Below are positions 13,505 through 22,093 of a stretch of 64,000 bases of DNA, piece by piece. This stretch comes from Citrobacter sp. On2M (GTDB lineage: Bacteria; Pseudomonadota; Gammaproteobacteria; Enterobacterales; Enterobacteriaceae): NCBI RefSeq assembly GCF_018035235.1, contig NZ_WPCV01000006.1:62001-126000 (forward strand). Direction: 5' to 3'. The stretch's first letter is position 1; each line of letters opens with the position of its first letter. The notes below the pieces were generated by a model. It saw nothing but the letters and a program-made list of their open reading frames with translations, searched no databases and was not told where the DNA came from. A program made the translations under genes and the position numbers.

Positions 13505-13907
13505 GGTTTAACCTGCTCATTTCATAACGATACACTTTATCGACCACCCACGCCGTGGCGCCGAGCACCATCAGCGTACTTAGCGCAATAACGGCGAATA
13601 TGCGCCAGCCATCGACCAGCAGCAGCTGCGTATAGTTGACGACGGCCACCACCGCCGGAACAAAAAACAGCAACATTTCAGCCAGTAACCAGCGAGCGCC
13701 TGCGCGAATCCAGTTCAGCGGGATAACCCGGCAGACAATTAACGCCAGCATCAGTACCATCCCGACCAGGTTGGCAGGAAGCGGCAAATGCAGCCAGGAG
13801 ACAAGATATTGAGCAAATACAAAGAGACCTGCGTACAGCAGAACCTGAACGGGGATCTGAAGTCGTTGAATGACAGCAGGCGTCACGCGGCTTATCGCCA
13901 CAGCCAT
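13497..13907 (-). CDS. LrgA/CidA family holin-like membrane protein
   Basis: 136 residues, four helices, with the LrgA pattern LHLPLPANLVGMVLMLALI and LLFFVPAVVAVVNY. First gene of a two-gene operon with the lrgB-like gene. It is divergent from a LysR-type regulator that probably controls it, the arrangement of cidR-cidAB in other bacteria. Confidence 0.9.
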   Translation of the reverse strand: MAVAISRVTPAVIQRLQIPVQVLLYAGLFVFAQYLVSWLHLPLPANLVGMVLMLALIVCRVIPLNWIRAGARWLLAEMLLFFVPAVVAVVNYTQLLLVDGWRIFAVIALSTLMVLGATAWVVDKVYRYEMSRLNRE

Positions 13908-13966
13908 GAGGGTATGTCCTTAAAAAATAGAGAGCGCCAGTATAGAGAGCCCCCGTCCCGGACTGA

Positions 13967-13983
13967 AATGAATTAAACTCATT
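13967..13983. promoter_or_regulatory. Candidate LysR operator between lrgAB and its regulator
   Basis: Interrupted palindrome AATGA-ATTAAAC-TCATT fits the T-N11-A pattern of LysR-type binding sites and lies 25 bases upstream of the regulator start in the 101-bp divergent gap. Confidence 0.5.
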
Positions 13984-14008
13984 GCAGGCATAGTCTTAAG
14001 GAATAATC

Positions 14009-14899
14009 ATGGATATCAGAACGCTGCGATATTTTGTTGAGGTGGTTCGTCAGCAGAGCTTTACTCGCGCAGCGGAGAAGCTTTTTGTCACTCAACCCAC
14101 TATCAGCAAGATGTTGAAGAATCTTGAAGACGAGCTTAACTGCACGCTGCTAATCCGCGACGGTCGGCGGCTTTTGTTGACTGATACCGGACAAGTGGTT
14201 TTCGAGCGCGGTCTGGCGATCCTCGCCGAGTTTCGCCAGCTTGAAGCGGAACTCAGCGACATTAACCATCTCAACAAGGGGCTATTGCGCCTCGGTATCC
14301 CGCCGATGGTCGGCATGTTGATGGCAGGGCCTATCAGCCTTTTTCGCCAGCGCTATCCCGGCGTTGAGCTAAAGGTCTCTGAATTTGGCGGCTTAACCGT
14401 CCAGCAGGCGGTGATGAATGGCGATCTGGATGTCGCGATGACCGCGCTGCCGGTTGAGGAAGAAAGCGGTCTGGCGACCTTACCGCTTTTCAGTCATCCG
14501 CTCTGTGTGCTGGTCCCTCGCTCCGGTCAGTGGACAACGTGCGAATCTATTTCCCCCGAGGCGTTAGCGGAGCATCCGTTACTTATCTATAACGAAGATT
14601 TCGCGTTGAGTCGCCAGTTGCTTGAACTGTTTAGCCAGCACAACGTCAAGCCCCGCATTGCAGTACGCAGCGGGCAGTGGGATTTCCTGGCGGCGATGGT
14701 ACAAGCCGGCGTCGGAATCGCCATTTTGCCGGAGCCAATCTGCCAGCGTCTGGATAAGCAAACTTTGCGCTGGATCCCTCTGGAGAGTGATTTACGCTGG
14801 CAGTTGGGTATGATTTGGCGCGAGGGCGTATATCTGTCGCACAGCGCCCAGGCATGGCTGAAATGTTGCGAAGGTTTTTGGCTAACGCAAGCGTCGTAA
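14009..14899 (+). CDS. LysR-type transcriptional regulator, CidR-like
   Basis: 296 residues. N-terminal winged helix (MDIRTLRYFVEVVRQQSFTRAAEKLFVTQ with TISKMLKNLE as recognition helix region), then a two-lobed effector domain. Divergent from the LrgA/LrgB operon with an interrupted palindrome between them, so most likely the activator of that operon. The inducer cannot be read from sequence; acetate, pyruvate or similar small acids are suggested by CidR relatives and by the acetate genes nearby. Confidence 0.85.
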   Translation: MDIRTLRYFVEVVRQQSFTRAAEKLFVTQPTISKMLKNLEDELNCTLLIRDGRRLLLTDTGQVVFERGLAILAEFRQLEAELSDINHLNKGLLRLGIPPMVGMLMAGPISLFRQRYPGVELKVSEFGGLTVQQAVMNGDLDVAMTALPVEEESGLATLPLFSHPLCVLVPRSGQWTTCESISPEALAEHPLLIYNEDFALSRQLLELFSQHNVKPRIAVRSGQWDFLAAMVQAGVGIAILPEPICQRLDKQTLRWIPLESDLRWQLGMIWREGVYLSHSAQAWLKCCEGFWLTQAS

Positions 14900-14975
14900 A
14901 ATGCCGGATGCGGCTAACGCCATATCAGACCTACAAAATTCCGTAGGCCTGATAAGCGTAGTGCCATCAGGCACT
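14900..14975. repeat. BIME: two inverted REP units
   Basis: ATGCCGGATGCGGCTAACGC at 14901-14920 and GTAGGCCTGATAAGCGTAGTG in inverted orientation from about 14943. This is the standard REP pair between convergent genes (LysR regulator and yjcE). Confidence 0.85.
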
Positions 14976-14979
14976 ACCG

Positions 14980-16626
14980 TTACTGGTTCTCAATCAACAG
15001 CGCTTCCAGCAAGTCCAGGTCGTGCAGTAGTTTTTGCAGCGTTTCATTACTGATTTCACGTGTGGCACGCAGGTGATAAAGCTCTGCGCGTTCTGAGCGC
15101 AGTGCCGCCAGACGGAAACGCCGTTCGAGGTTTTCTTCCTGCATCGAGCTTTCCACATCGTTGCGTCCGTCGGCGCGTCGACGCAGATTACCGATGACAC
15201 GTGAGCTCACCTCGGTGAGCAACTGATTATCGATGTTCTCTTCGCTGTCCGCGGCCAGGCGCTCCTCCATTTTCTGGATGGCGACAATCGCGACTTCCGC
15301 CGTGGCAGCCCGGGCAATACGTTCCTCTTTTTGCTGCTGCGAGTGATCTGCGACTTCCAGATGCTGTAGCAGAATCGGCAGCATTACTACGCCAACAAAC
15401 AGTGAGAACAGGATCACGCCCGCAGCAAGGAAAATCAGCTCATATCGGGCCGGGAAGCCGCTACCATCCGGTAACAACAGCGGAATGGAGAGCACACCCG
15501 CAAGAGTTATTGCCCCGCGCACGCCCGCAAAGGAGGCAATCAGGATTTCACGCGTCGTCCAGGAGCCGAATTCCATTGGCTTTTTCTTCAGGAAGCGCAG
15601 ACTGAACTTCTTCATGGTCCACAGCCAGCCAAAACGTACCAGCATCAGCGCCACGTAAATCAGCACGATATCGGTAAACAGCATCCAGATCTCAACGTTC
15701 GGATCGACCTCTGCTGCCGCCAAAGAAGACTCCAGAATCCCCGGCAACTGCAGCCCTAACAGCAGGAAAACCATGCCGTTAAACACAAATTCCAGCATCG
15801 CCCAGGTGCTGTTAGCACGTAAGCGCATCGCCAACGGCGCGCGGCGCATCACCCCGGAACGGGTGATTGTCATCCCGGCAGCGACCGCCGCGAGGATGCC
15901 TGAGACACCAATGTGTTCCGCAATCAGGTAAGACGCAAACGGCAGCAGAAACAGCAGAACGATTTGCGTTGCCGGCTCATCGCCACCCCAGCGGCTGAGA
16001 AAACGCAGGGAGCGCCCGTACAGCCAACTGACGACAAAACCGGCCAGGATACCGCCAATTGCTACTTTGAAGAATTCAAGCGTTGCGCCGCCAACGGTAA
16101 ATACCATCGTACCCATCGCCACGGCGACGGCAAATTTTAGTGACACCAGGCCGGAGGCGTCGTTCATCAACGCTTCGCCCTGCAGGATCCCCATGATTTT
16201 CTTCGGGATGCGTCCCTCCCCCACAATGCCGGAAAGGGCAACGGCGTCGGTTGGCGACAGGACGGCAGCCAGCGCAAAGGCCGGGATGAGAGGGATCCCC
16301 GGCACCAGCCAGTAAATCATAAAGCCAATCCCGACCACCGTGACCAGCACTAACGCCAGCGCAAGACCAAAGATCTCTCGCCCATGTTCGAGAAACTCAC
16401 GCGTTGGCGTCTTCCAGCCATCGGCAAAGAGCAGCGGCGGGATGAACAGAACCAAAAATAGCTCAGGATCGAATTCCACATGCAAACCAAACGTCGGCCA
16501 CGCCAGCAAGGCGCCGATGGCGATCTGCATAAGGGGTAGAGGGAGTTGGAAGGGCAATACGCGAGTAAATACCCCCGACAGCGAGACCACAAGGGTCATG
16601 ATGAGTATGGTAAAAAAGATTTCCAT
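14980..16626 (-). CDS. yjcE: YjcE, CPA1-family Na+/H+ antiporter-like protein
   Basis: 548 residues. About 12 membrane helices with the CPA1 features FIPPLLFADGW, LSPTDAVA and NDASGLVSLKFA (ion-binding Asp region) and VRGAITLAG. A long cytoplasmic C-terminal tail rich in charged helices follows (from about residue 430). Expected to exchange protons for sodium or potassium; its ion and role in the cell are poorly defined. An in-frame extension upstream exists, but MEIFFTILIM at 16626 matches the family start and has AGGGA four bases upstream. Confidence 0.93.
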   Translation of the reverse strand: MEIFFTILIMTLVVSLSGVFTRVLPFQLPLPLMQIAIGALLAWPTFGLHVEFDPELFLVLFIPPLLFADGWKTPTREFLEHGREIFGLALALVLVTVVGIGFMIYWLVPGIPLIPAFALAAVLSPTDAVALSGIVGEGRIPKKIMGILQGEALMNDASGLVSLKFAVAVAMGTMVFTVGGATLEFFKVAIGGILAGFVVSWLYGRSLRFLSRWGGDEPATQIVLLFLLPFASYLIAEHIGVSGILAAVAAGMTITRSGVMRRAPLAMRLRANSTWAMLEFVFNGMVFLLLGLQLPGILESSLAAAEVDPNVEIWMLFTDIVLIYVALMLVRFGWLWTMKKFSLRFLKKKPMEFGSWTTREILIASFAGVRGAITLAGVLSIPLLLPDGSGFPARYELIFLAAGVILFSLFVGVVMLPILLQHLEVADHSQQQKEERIARAATAEVAIVAIQKMEERLAADSEENIDNQLLTEVSSRVIGNLRRRADGRNDVESSMQEENLERRFRLAALRSERAELYHLRATREISNETLQKLLHDLDLLEALLIENQ

Positions 16627-16729
16627 GCGTTCCCTGTTTGCGATGTTTCTTATGATTCGTGATGAGAGGCGTCGTGCCTCAATTCTATCTAATTGAGAGT
16701 AACGCAAAAGACAACAAGTGTGTTCTGAA

Positions 16730-16761
16730 AATAAAAACGGGCGGCCAAAGCCACCCGTTTT
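16730..16761 (-). terminator. ghxP terminator
   Basis: Stem AAAACGGG(C/T)GGC with a four-base loop and a T-run on the minus strand, 23 bases after the ghxP stop. Confidence 0.85.
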
Positions 16762-16783
16762 CAGGATCTTTATCGAATAAGAA

Positions 16784-18133
16784 TCAGATAGCCCAACCGC
16801 CCGCGTAGAAGGCCACCAGCGCGATAGCGATAACCACCGTGCCGATGTTCAGCTTGCGCCATTCGCCAGAGACAAGACGGCCAATCACCAGGGTAGCAAA
16901 GCCAATCATAATGCCGGTTACGATGTTACAGGTCAGCACGATAAATACGGCCGTTACCAGACCCGCCATTGCGTCGACAAAGTCAGCAAAGTCGATTTTT
17001 GCCACATTGCTCAGCATCAACAGGCCTACATACATCAGCGCAGGCGCCGTGGCGTACACCGGTACAAGATACGAGAGCGGAGAGAGGAACAGGATCAGCA
17101 GGAACAAGACGCCAACGGTGATCGCTGTCAGGCCAGTTTTACCGCCCGCTGCCGTACCCGCTGCGGATTCAATGTAGACCGCCGCAGGGGCCGCGCCCAC
17201 CAAACCAGAGAACACGCTGCTCAGGGAGTCAGTGGTCAGCGCTTTGCCGCCGTCGATAATCTGTCCGTCTTTATCCAGCAAATTCGCCTGTCCGGCTACG
17301 GCACGGATAGTTCCGGTCGCATCGAAGACGGCGGTCATGACCAGCGCCAGCACGCTCGGCAGAACGATAGGATTCAGTGCGCCCATAATATCCAGGCTGC
17401 CAATCAGCGAGTTGCCGTTTTCGTCGCTCAGAGACGGCATGGCAAAAATACCGGAGAAATGCACAGCCGGATCGAAAATCAGGCCAACAATGGAAATACC
17501 GATAATAGTCAGCAGGATGCCGCCCGGTACTTTCAGTTTTTCGAGGCCAATAATCACCGCCAGACCAACCAGCGACATTATCACCGGGAAGGTATCGAAG
17601 TCGCCCAGTGCAACCGGCAGGCCGTCCAGCGGGTTCTTAATCACCAGACCAACGCCGTTTGCCGCGATCAGCAGCAGGAACAGGCCGATACCGATTCCCG
17701 TGCCGTGCGCAACACCCTGCGGCAAATTGCGCAGGATCCAGCTACGAATACCGGTCGCGGAAATGATGGTAAACAGGACCCCCATCAGGAACACCGCGCC
17801 CAGCGCAACGGGCACGCTGATATGTTGCCCCAATACCAGGCTGAATGCGGTAAACGCCGTCAGAGAAATGGCGCAACCAATTGCCAGCGGCAGGTTGGCC
17901 CACAAGCCCATCACAATAGAACCGACGCCCGCGACCAGACAGGTTGCCACAAATACAGCGGCAGGCGGGAATCCGGCTTTACCCAGCATCCCTGGAACCA
18001 CGATAACGGAGTAAACCATGGCGAGGAACGTCGTTAATCCGGCAACGACTTCCTGACGAACGGTACTGCCGCGAAGCGAAATTTTAAACCAGGCGTCGAG
18101 TGAACCGCCGGTACGCGCTGAAGGCGTAGACAT
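16784..18133 (-). CDS. ghxP: GhxP, guanine/hypoxanthine permease
   Basis: 449 residues, AzgA-like branch of the NCS2 nucleobase transporters, about 12-14 helices, with [18 protein letters not shown] and [15 protein letters not shown] near the substrate site. It imports guanine and hypoxanthine with protons. ATG 18131-18133 ([10 protein letters not shown]) has AGGGGA upstream and matches the E. coli start; the frame is open further upstream. Several PurR-like boxes precede it, in line with purine repression known for E. coli yjcD/ghxP. Confidence 0.95.
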   Translation of the reverse strand: MSTPSARTGGSLDAWFKISLRGSTVRQEVVAGLTTFLAMVYSVIVVPGMLGKAGFPPAAVFVATCLVAGVGSIVMGLWANLPLAIGCAISLTAFTAFSLVLGQHISVPVALGAVFLMGVLFTIISATGIRSWILRNLPQGVAHGTGIGIGLFLLLIAANGVGLVIKNPLDGLPVALGDFDTFPVIMSLVGLAVIIGLEKLKVPGGILLTIIGISIVGLIFDPAVHFSGIFAMPSLSDENGNSLIGSLDIMGALNPIVLPSVLALVMTAVFDATGTIRAVAGQANLLDKDGQIIDGGKALTTDSLSSVFSGLVGAAPAAVYIESAAGTAAGGKTGLTAITVGVLFLLILFLSPLSYLVPVYATAPALMYVGLLMLSNVAKIDFADFVDAMAGLVTAVFIVLTCNIVTGIMIGFATLVIGRLVSGEWRKLNIGTVVIAIALVAFYAGGWAI

Positions 18134-18193
18134 AGAAAACATCCCCTGAGAGTTTATTTTTTCGTCATTATGCGTGCTGGACAATCCACTGCC

Positions 18194-18405
18194 TGCTAAA
18201 CGTTTTCTCCATGTGCCAGGTTTGCGTCAATAGGGGTGTCGCAAAAAAGCAAACGTTTAGCTCCGCGCATAAAAAACGGGTGGTAAAAAAAAGCAAACGA
18301 TTATCCAGCGATCATACGCTGGTTTTCAACTGAACTTTGCCGCTTTTTACTCATTTCTTCTTATAACGCGCAATAAATAATCAGCCGATGCGCAAACGTT
18401 ATCGT
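18194..18405. promoter_or_regulatory. Cluster of PurR-like boxes upstream of ghxP
   Basis: Compared with the consensus ACGCAAACGTTTTCGT: 18390-18405 GCGCAAACGTTATCGT matches 14 of 16; 18247-18262 AAGCAAACGTTTAGCT matches 12; 18194-18209 contains AAACGTTTTC (10 of 16); a weaker AAGCAAACGATTA lies near 18291. The nearest lies 60 bases from the ghxP start. The strongest is 257 bases upstream, so not all need be functional. Confidence 0.6.
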
Positions 18406-18567
18406 CAATGCGCAATCTGGCAACAATTTTCGCGGCGTGATTACAACATGAGTGTTCCTTTTTCACGCAAACTCGCGCAAAAAAACAGGTGAAGATGCGG
18501 GAATTTTTTTTGGCTAAAAAATAACCATTTCACTGGCAAATGGTGAGAGGTGGCTTACACTTACCTT

Positions 18568-18711
18568 ATCAACACAAACCGGAACCTCCCCTAATGTGCT
18601 CGACTGAGGGGTGTTGATGTCGGGGGAAACCCTCCCGTGAACCAGCGGGATAGAGTGAAAGACAAAGACCGGAACCAAACTAAAGCGCCCTCTGTGGCGC
18701 TTTAGTTTTAT
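18568..18711 (+). ncRNA. sraL: SraL (RyjA) small RNA
   Basis: Lies between ghxP and soxR, convergent with soxR, exactly where SraL is in E. coli and Salmonella. A -10-like TACACT at 18556-18561 would start a transcript near 18568; the 3' end is a strong hairpin (18677-18708) followed by TTTTA, giving about 144 nt against about 140 nt known. The segment GGGATAGAGTGAAAGACA is the part I recognise. In Salmonella SraL is RpoS-dependent and acts on tig and rho mRNAs; in its 3' part it overlaps the soxR terminator. Exact ends are estimated. Confidence 0.85.
18677..18711. terminator. Bidirectional terminator of sraL and soxR
   Basis: Stem AAACTAAAGCGCC/GGCGCTTTAGTTT with a six-base loop. The plus strand has the better T-tract (sraL); it also lies just after the soxR stop on the minus strand. 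Confidence 0.88.
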
Positions 18712-18716
18712 ACCAA

Positions 18717-19175
18717 TCAATCGTCTTCCAGCAGCCGCGCCCCGGTTCCTTGCTCGCCCAGCTGATCGCCTGGGTTACGCAACGGACAATCACTGCGCGA
18801 CAAGCAGCCGCAACCAATACACCCATCCAGCTCATCGCGCAGTGACACCAAAGTATGAATGCGTCGATCCAGCTCTTCACGCCATTGCGAAGAGAGTTGT
18901 TTCCACTCTTTAGCGCTAAGTGAATGTCCTTCAGGTAATACGCCCAGCGCGTCGCCGATCGTTGCCAGCGGGATCCCAATACGTTGAGCAATCTTGATAA
19001 TCGCCACGTAACGCAACACATCACGTTTGTACCGACGCTGGTTACCGCTGTTGCGCATACTGCTGATTAACCCTTTGCTTTCATAGAAATGCAGGGTCGA
19101 TACCGCCACACCGCTACGCTTTGCGACTTCACCTGGTGTGAGCAGCGCTTTTATTCGGGGTAATTTCTTTTCCAT
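18717..19175 (-). CDS. soxR: SoxR, redox-sensing MerR-family regulator
   Basis: 152 residues. MerR winged helix at the N-terminus ([21 protein letters not shown]), dimer helix, and the [2Fe-2S] cysteines Cys119, Cys122, Cys124 and Cys130 (CIGCGC...C), at the same positions as in E. coli. The oxidised cluster (redox-cycling drugs, NO) makes SoxR distort the soxS promoter and activate it. Divergent from soxS with the operator between them. Confidence 0.97.
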   Translation of the reverse strand: MEKKLPRIKALLTPGEVAKRSGVAVSTLHFYESKGLISSMRNSGNQRRYKRDVLRYVAIIKIAQRIGIPLATIGDALGVLPEGHSLSAKEWKQLSSQWREELDRRIHTLVSLRDELDGCIGCGCLSRSDCPLRNPGDQLGEQGTGARLLEDD

Positions 19176-19182
19176 AAATTGC

Positions 19183-19213
19183 TTTACCTCAAGTTAACTT
19201 GAGGAATTATACT
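19183..19213 (+). promoter_or_regulatory. soxS promoter with SoxR operator
   Basis: -35 TTTACC (19183-19188) and -10 TATACT (19208-19213) are separated by 19 bp, the over-long spacer that SoxR corrects. Between them lies the palindrome CCTCAAGTTAACTTGAGG (19187-19204). Confidence 0.93.
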
Positions 19214-19261
19214 CACTCGCAGGCAAAACGACGAATCGAATACTGAAAAAGAGGCAGCCCT

Positions 19262-19585
19262 ATGTCCCATCAGCAGATTATTCAGACCCTTATTGAATGG
19301 ATTGATGAACATATTGATCAGCCGCTGAACATTGAGGCGGTTGCGAAAAAATCAGGTTACTCGAAGTGGTATTTACAGAGAATGTTCCGCACGGTGACGC
19401 GCCAGACGCTGGGCGACTACATCCGCCAACGCCGACTTCTGCTGGCGGCGGTTGAACTGAGGACGACTGAGCGACCTATTTTCGACATTGCGATGGATCT
19501 TGGTTATGTATCGCAACAAACCTTCTCTCGCGTGTTTCGTCGTGAGTTTGATCGTACTCCAAGCGATTACCGCCACCGCCTGTAA
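19262..19585 (+). CDS. soxS: SoxS, AraC-family activator of the superoxide regulon
   Basis: 107 residues, only the double helix-turn-helix DNA-binding module as in E. coli SoxS (AKKSGYSKWYLQRMF and IAMDLGYVSQQTFSRVF). It activates oxidative stress, efflux and repair genes once SoxR switches on its transcription. Ends three bases from the convergent pdeC stop. Confidence 0.97.
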   Translation: MSHQQIIQTLIEWIDEHIDQPLNIEAVAKKSGYSKWYLQRMFRTVTRQTLGDYIRQRRLLLAAVELRTTERPIFDIAMDLGYVSQQTFSRVFRREFDRTPSDYRHRL

Positions 19586-19587
19586 GA

Positions 19588-21174
19588 TTATTGCCCGCTC
19601 TGCGTCAGTATGGCGGGCGACCGTTGTATCCAGCGTATGAACTCCTGCAGCGGCAGCGCTTTCGCAAAATACCAGCCCTGACAATACTGTACGCCGCGTT
19701 CACGCAGCCACTCGACTTGCTCTGTCGTTTCAACTCCTTCAGCGATCGTCTTAAGATGTAAGCTTTGTGCCATCTCAATGATATGTTCGGCAATCATGTG
19801 GCTGGTACTGTTAGTGGACAGAGTACTAATAAATGATTTATCGATCTTCAGGATATCGACATTCAGCGCGGACAAATTATGTAGATTGGAATACCCCGTG
19901 CCAAAATCATCAAACGCCACTTCATAACCCGCCTGGCGGAACGCCTGGATTACCGGCGTCATTTTATCTACATCAACAAACCCGCGCTCCGTTACCTCAA
20001 CTTTAATTTGTCGGGCCGCCACGGAGTACTCACGGTTTTTGTCAGTAATCAGGGCAATGAGTCGGGATGAATGAAAATCAGACGCGGAGAGATTTATCGA
20101 GATATAAAGCTGGGGATGTGCCGACAGAAAATACCCCAAATCGTTGAACACCTCTTCAACCACGTAATCCGTGATCCGCTCCATCATTCCCTCTTTTTCA
20201 GCCAGAGGAATAAACTCGGTCGGACTCATCACCTCACCTTTACAGTCCGGCCAGCGCAGCAAAGCCTCGGCCCCTACGCACTGACCGTTTGTGATATCAA
20301 TGATCGGCTGGTAGTACAGGCACAGGTGACGTTTTTTGATTGCGCGTTTTAATAAACGACGGGGAGAGAGGTATTCCTGACGCGTACGCCACCACATTAA
20401 CAGCATCAGGATGCTGCAGATAATCCCGAAAGGAACCGTTAATGCAGCCTCGTGATAAAAAATCGAATTTATGCGTTTATCCGAGGTCGACACAATAATC
20501 GCGATTGGCCGTTTTTCTGAACGCACAATAGTATAGAAGCGATCCGCCAACGGGAAGGTAGAGGCTTCGCCGCCCACCAGCGGCGAGAATTGATCAATGT
20601 GCGCCCCTTCGCTGGCAGAGAAAAAGGAATCCGTTACCGTGTCATACACGCCCCAGGACAGGTCTGGGTCATCTGACATGACTTCGCTGTAAGATAACGG
20701 ATTGATGACGACAACGTAGTTTCCTCGTTGCATATACGTCATTCGGTAGCCAGCAAAAAACGGGGTATCGCGATAGTAATAGATCGAGATGTCCGGCGTA
20801 CGTTTATAGTCTGCGGTCGGCATAATATAGGTAGTGGATGGCACCATCGACGTAGAGCACAAAAAATGATCGCCCTGGGCATAAATTAGCTCGCTGATAT
20901 ATAAACGACCGCGAATTATATTCAGCATACTTTTCTGATGTGTTGGGGTACACATCTCACCTTGATACAACTGGGCCATATCACGTGCTAAATCGGCTTG
21001 TTGGATCACTAATTCTGTTTTATTTAAGACCAGTTGAGCAAAAGAGTGAAGTTCATTACGGGTTTCGGACATCGCCCGGATTTGAGCAAACCATAATGCC
21101 AGCACCACGGGGAGCAATACCACCATGAATGTTCCCAGCAACTTCAGCATCTTGCGTCGCGCACTGTGATTCAT
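19588..21174 (-). CDS. pdeC: PdeC (YjcC), CSS-motif cyclic-di-GMP phosphodiesterase
   Basis: 528 residues. Membrane helix near the N-terminus, a periplasmic CSS domain with cysteines in EMCTPTHQ and FLCSTS, a second helix ([19 protein letters not shown]), then a cytoplasmic EAL domain. Catalytic EAL residues are all visible: [39 protein letters not shown] and EGVET. It hydrolyses c-di-GMP to pGpG; disulfide reduction in the periplasmic domain regulates the E. coli enzyme. Confidence 0.95.
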   Translation of the reverse strand: MNHSARRKMLKLLGTFMVVLLPVVLALWFAQIRAMSETRNELHSFAQLVLNKTELVIQQADLARDMAQLYQGEMCTPTHQKSMLNIIRGRLYISELIYAQGDHFLCSTSMVPSTTYIMPTADYKRTPDISIYYYRDTPFFAGYRMTYMQRGNYVVVINPLSYSEVMSDDPDLSWGVYDTVTDSFFSASEGAHIDQFSPLVGGEASTFPLADRFYTIVRSEKRPIAIIVSTSDKRINSIFYHEAALTVPFGIICSILMLLMWWRTRQEYLSPRRLLKRAIKKRHLCLYYQPIIDITNGQCVGAEALLRWPDCKGEVMSPTEFIPLAEKEGMMERITDYVVEEVFNDLGYFLSAHPQLYISINLSASDFHSSRLIALITDKNREYSVAARQIKVEVTERGFVDVDKMTPVIQAFRQAGYEVAFDDFGTGYSNLHNLSALNVDILKIDKSFISTLSTNSTSHMIAEHIIEMAQSLHLKTIAEGVETTEQVEWLRERGVQYCQGWYFAKALPLQEFIRWIQRSPAILTQSGQ

Positions 21175-21728
21175 GTCAGCCTTATGTCCCTGTTTTGTCT
21201 ATGCCAGTACCTGTCACGGCAGTGATGCTATAAACACCAGCTAGTTAACTTGCATGAATCTATCAGTATTAGCAACAGACGTCTCTATGTAAAAGTCTGA
21301 TAATAGTTGGGGATGATATTATTTTTCCGTAATGCAAACTTAAAGTTACGCTTATTTCACAATGTTATTATCCCGAGAACGTTAATTTTTTATGAGCACT
21401 ATCCTGGTTGCATTTAAGAAATTCATTAAATTTTTTTAACAATTAATTTAAGATGAATTAAACTAGTGGCGTAAATACACCTTTAAGATTGATTATTTAG
21501 TATCAGTAGCCTTTTCAAAAATAACCACACATTAATAATGGTTATAATCCAGCAAAAATAACGTCCAGCACTGGTGAACAAACGAACACTTGTGATATAG
21601 TTCACAAAAATCATGTAACAGAAACAATGTTTCATTCATGTTATTGCCCGTCGATAGCCAGAGTACTACACCCTCGGTGAACACCCCCGCGCTGTCCTGG
21701 GCATCCAGACTTTCTGAGGACGTTTTTC
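21175..21728. other. AT-rich pdeC/yjcB divergent intergenic region
   Basis: 554 bases with no convincing gene. It carries a consensus CRP site near its right end (separate entry). A 15-codon open frame starting ATG at 21392 lacks a ribosome-binding site. Confidence 0.6.
21591..21606 (+). promoter_or_regulatory. Consensus CRP site upstream of yjcB
   Basis: TGTGA-TATAGT-TCACA has both half-sites perfect. It is centred about 130 bases before the yjcB ATG. Confidence 0.65.
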
Positions 21729-22010
21729 ATGGCAACAATAACAACTGGCGTGGTTCTTCTGCGGTGGCAATTACTCAGTGCAGTGCTGATGTTTTTAGCC
21801 AGTACGCTCAATATCCGTTTTCGTAAATCAGACTATATTGGCCTGGCCGTCATTAGCAGCGGTTTAGGGTTGGTTTTTGCCTGCTGGTTTGCGACCGGAT
21901 TGCTCGGCATAACCCTGGTGGATATTTCCACGATCTGGAAGAATATTGAAACCGTGATGGTCGAAATGATGAGCCACACACCGCCAGAATGGCCGATGGT
22001 GTTGAACTGA
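21729..22010 (+). CDS. yjcB: YjcB, small inner-membrane protein of unknown function
   Basis: 93 residues, the same length as E. coli YjcB, with two or three hydrophobic helices (VVLLRWQLLSAVLMFLAS, IGLAVISSGLGLVFACWFA). ATG is preceded by GAGGA at eight bases. Function is unknown. In K-12 it adjoins ssb; here an autotransporter relic lies between. Confidence 0.9.
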   Translation: MATITTGVVLLRWQLLSAVLMFLASTLNIRFRKSDYIGLAVISSGLGLVFACWFATGLLGITLVDISTIWKNIETVMVEMMSHTPPEWPMVLN

Positions 22011-22093
22011 TAACAACAGTGTGTCCGACCAGAATATAACCGGTCGGACACCGTTTTAAGCGATAACGATTCTACTGACGTTCCGGTAACCGC

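Noticed and set aside
17232-18037. Open frames of 260 and 192 codons antisense to ghxP
   Set aside because: Two overlapping shadows in different frames; low-complexity compositions typical of reversed membrane-protein genes.
21392-21439. 15-codon frame MSTILVAFKKFIKFF resembling a small hydrophobic toxin
   Set aside because: No ribosome-binding site at a suitable distance and no antisense RNA signal visible; such short frames occur by chance in AT-rich DNA.
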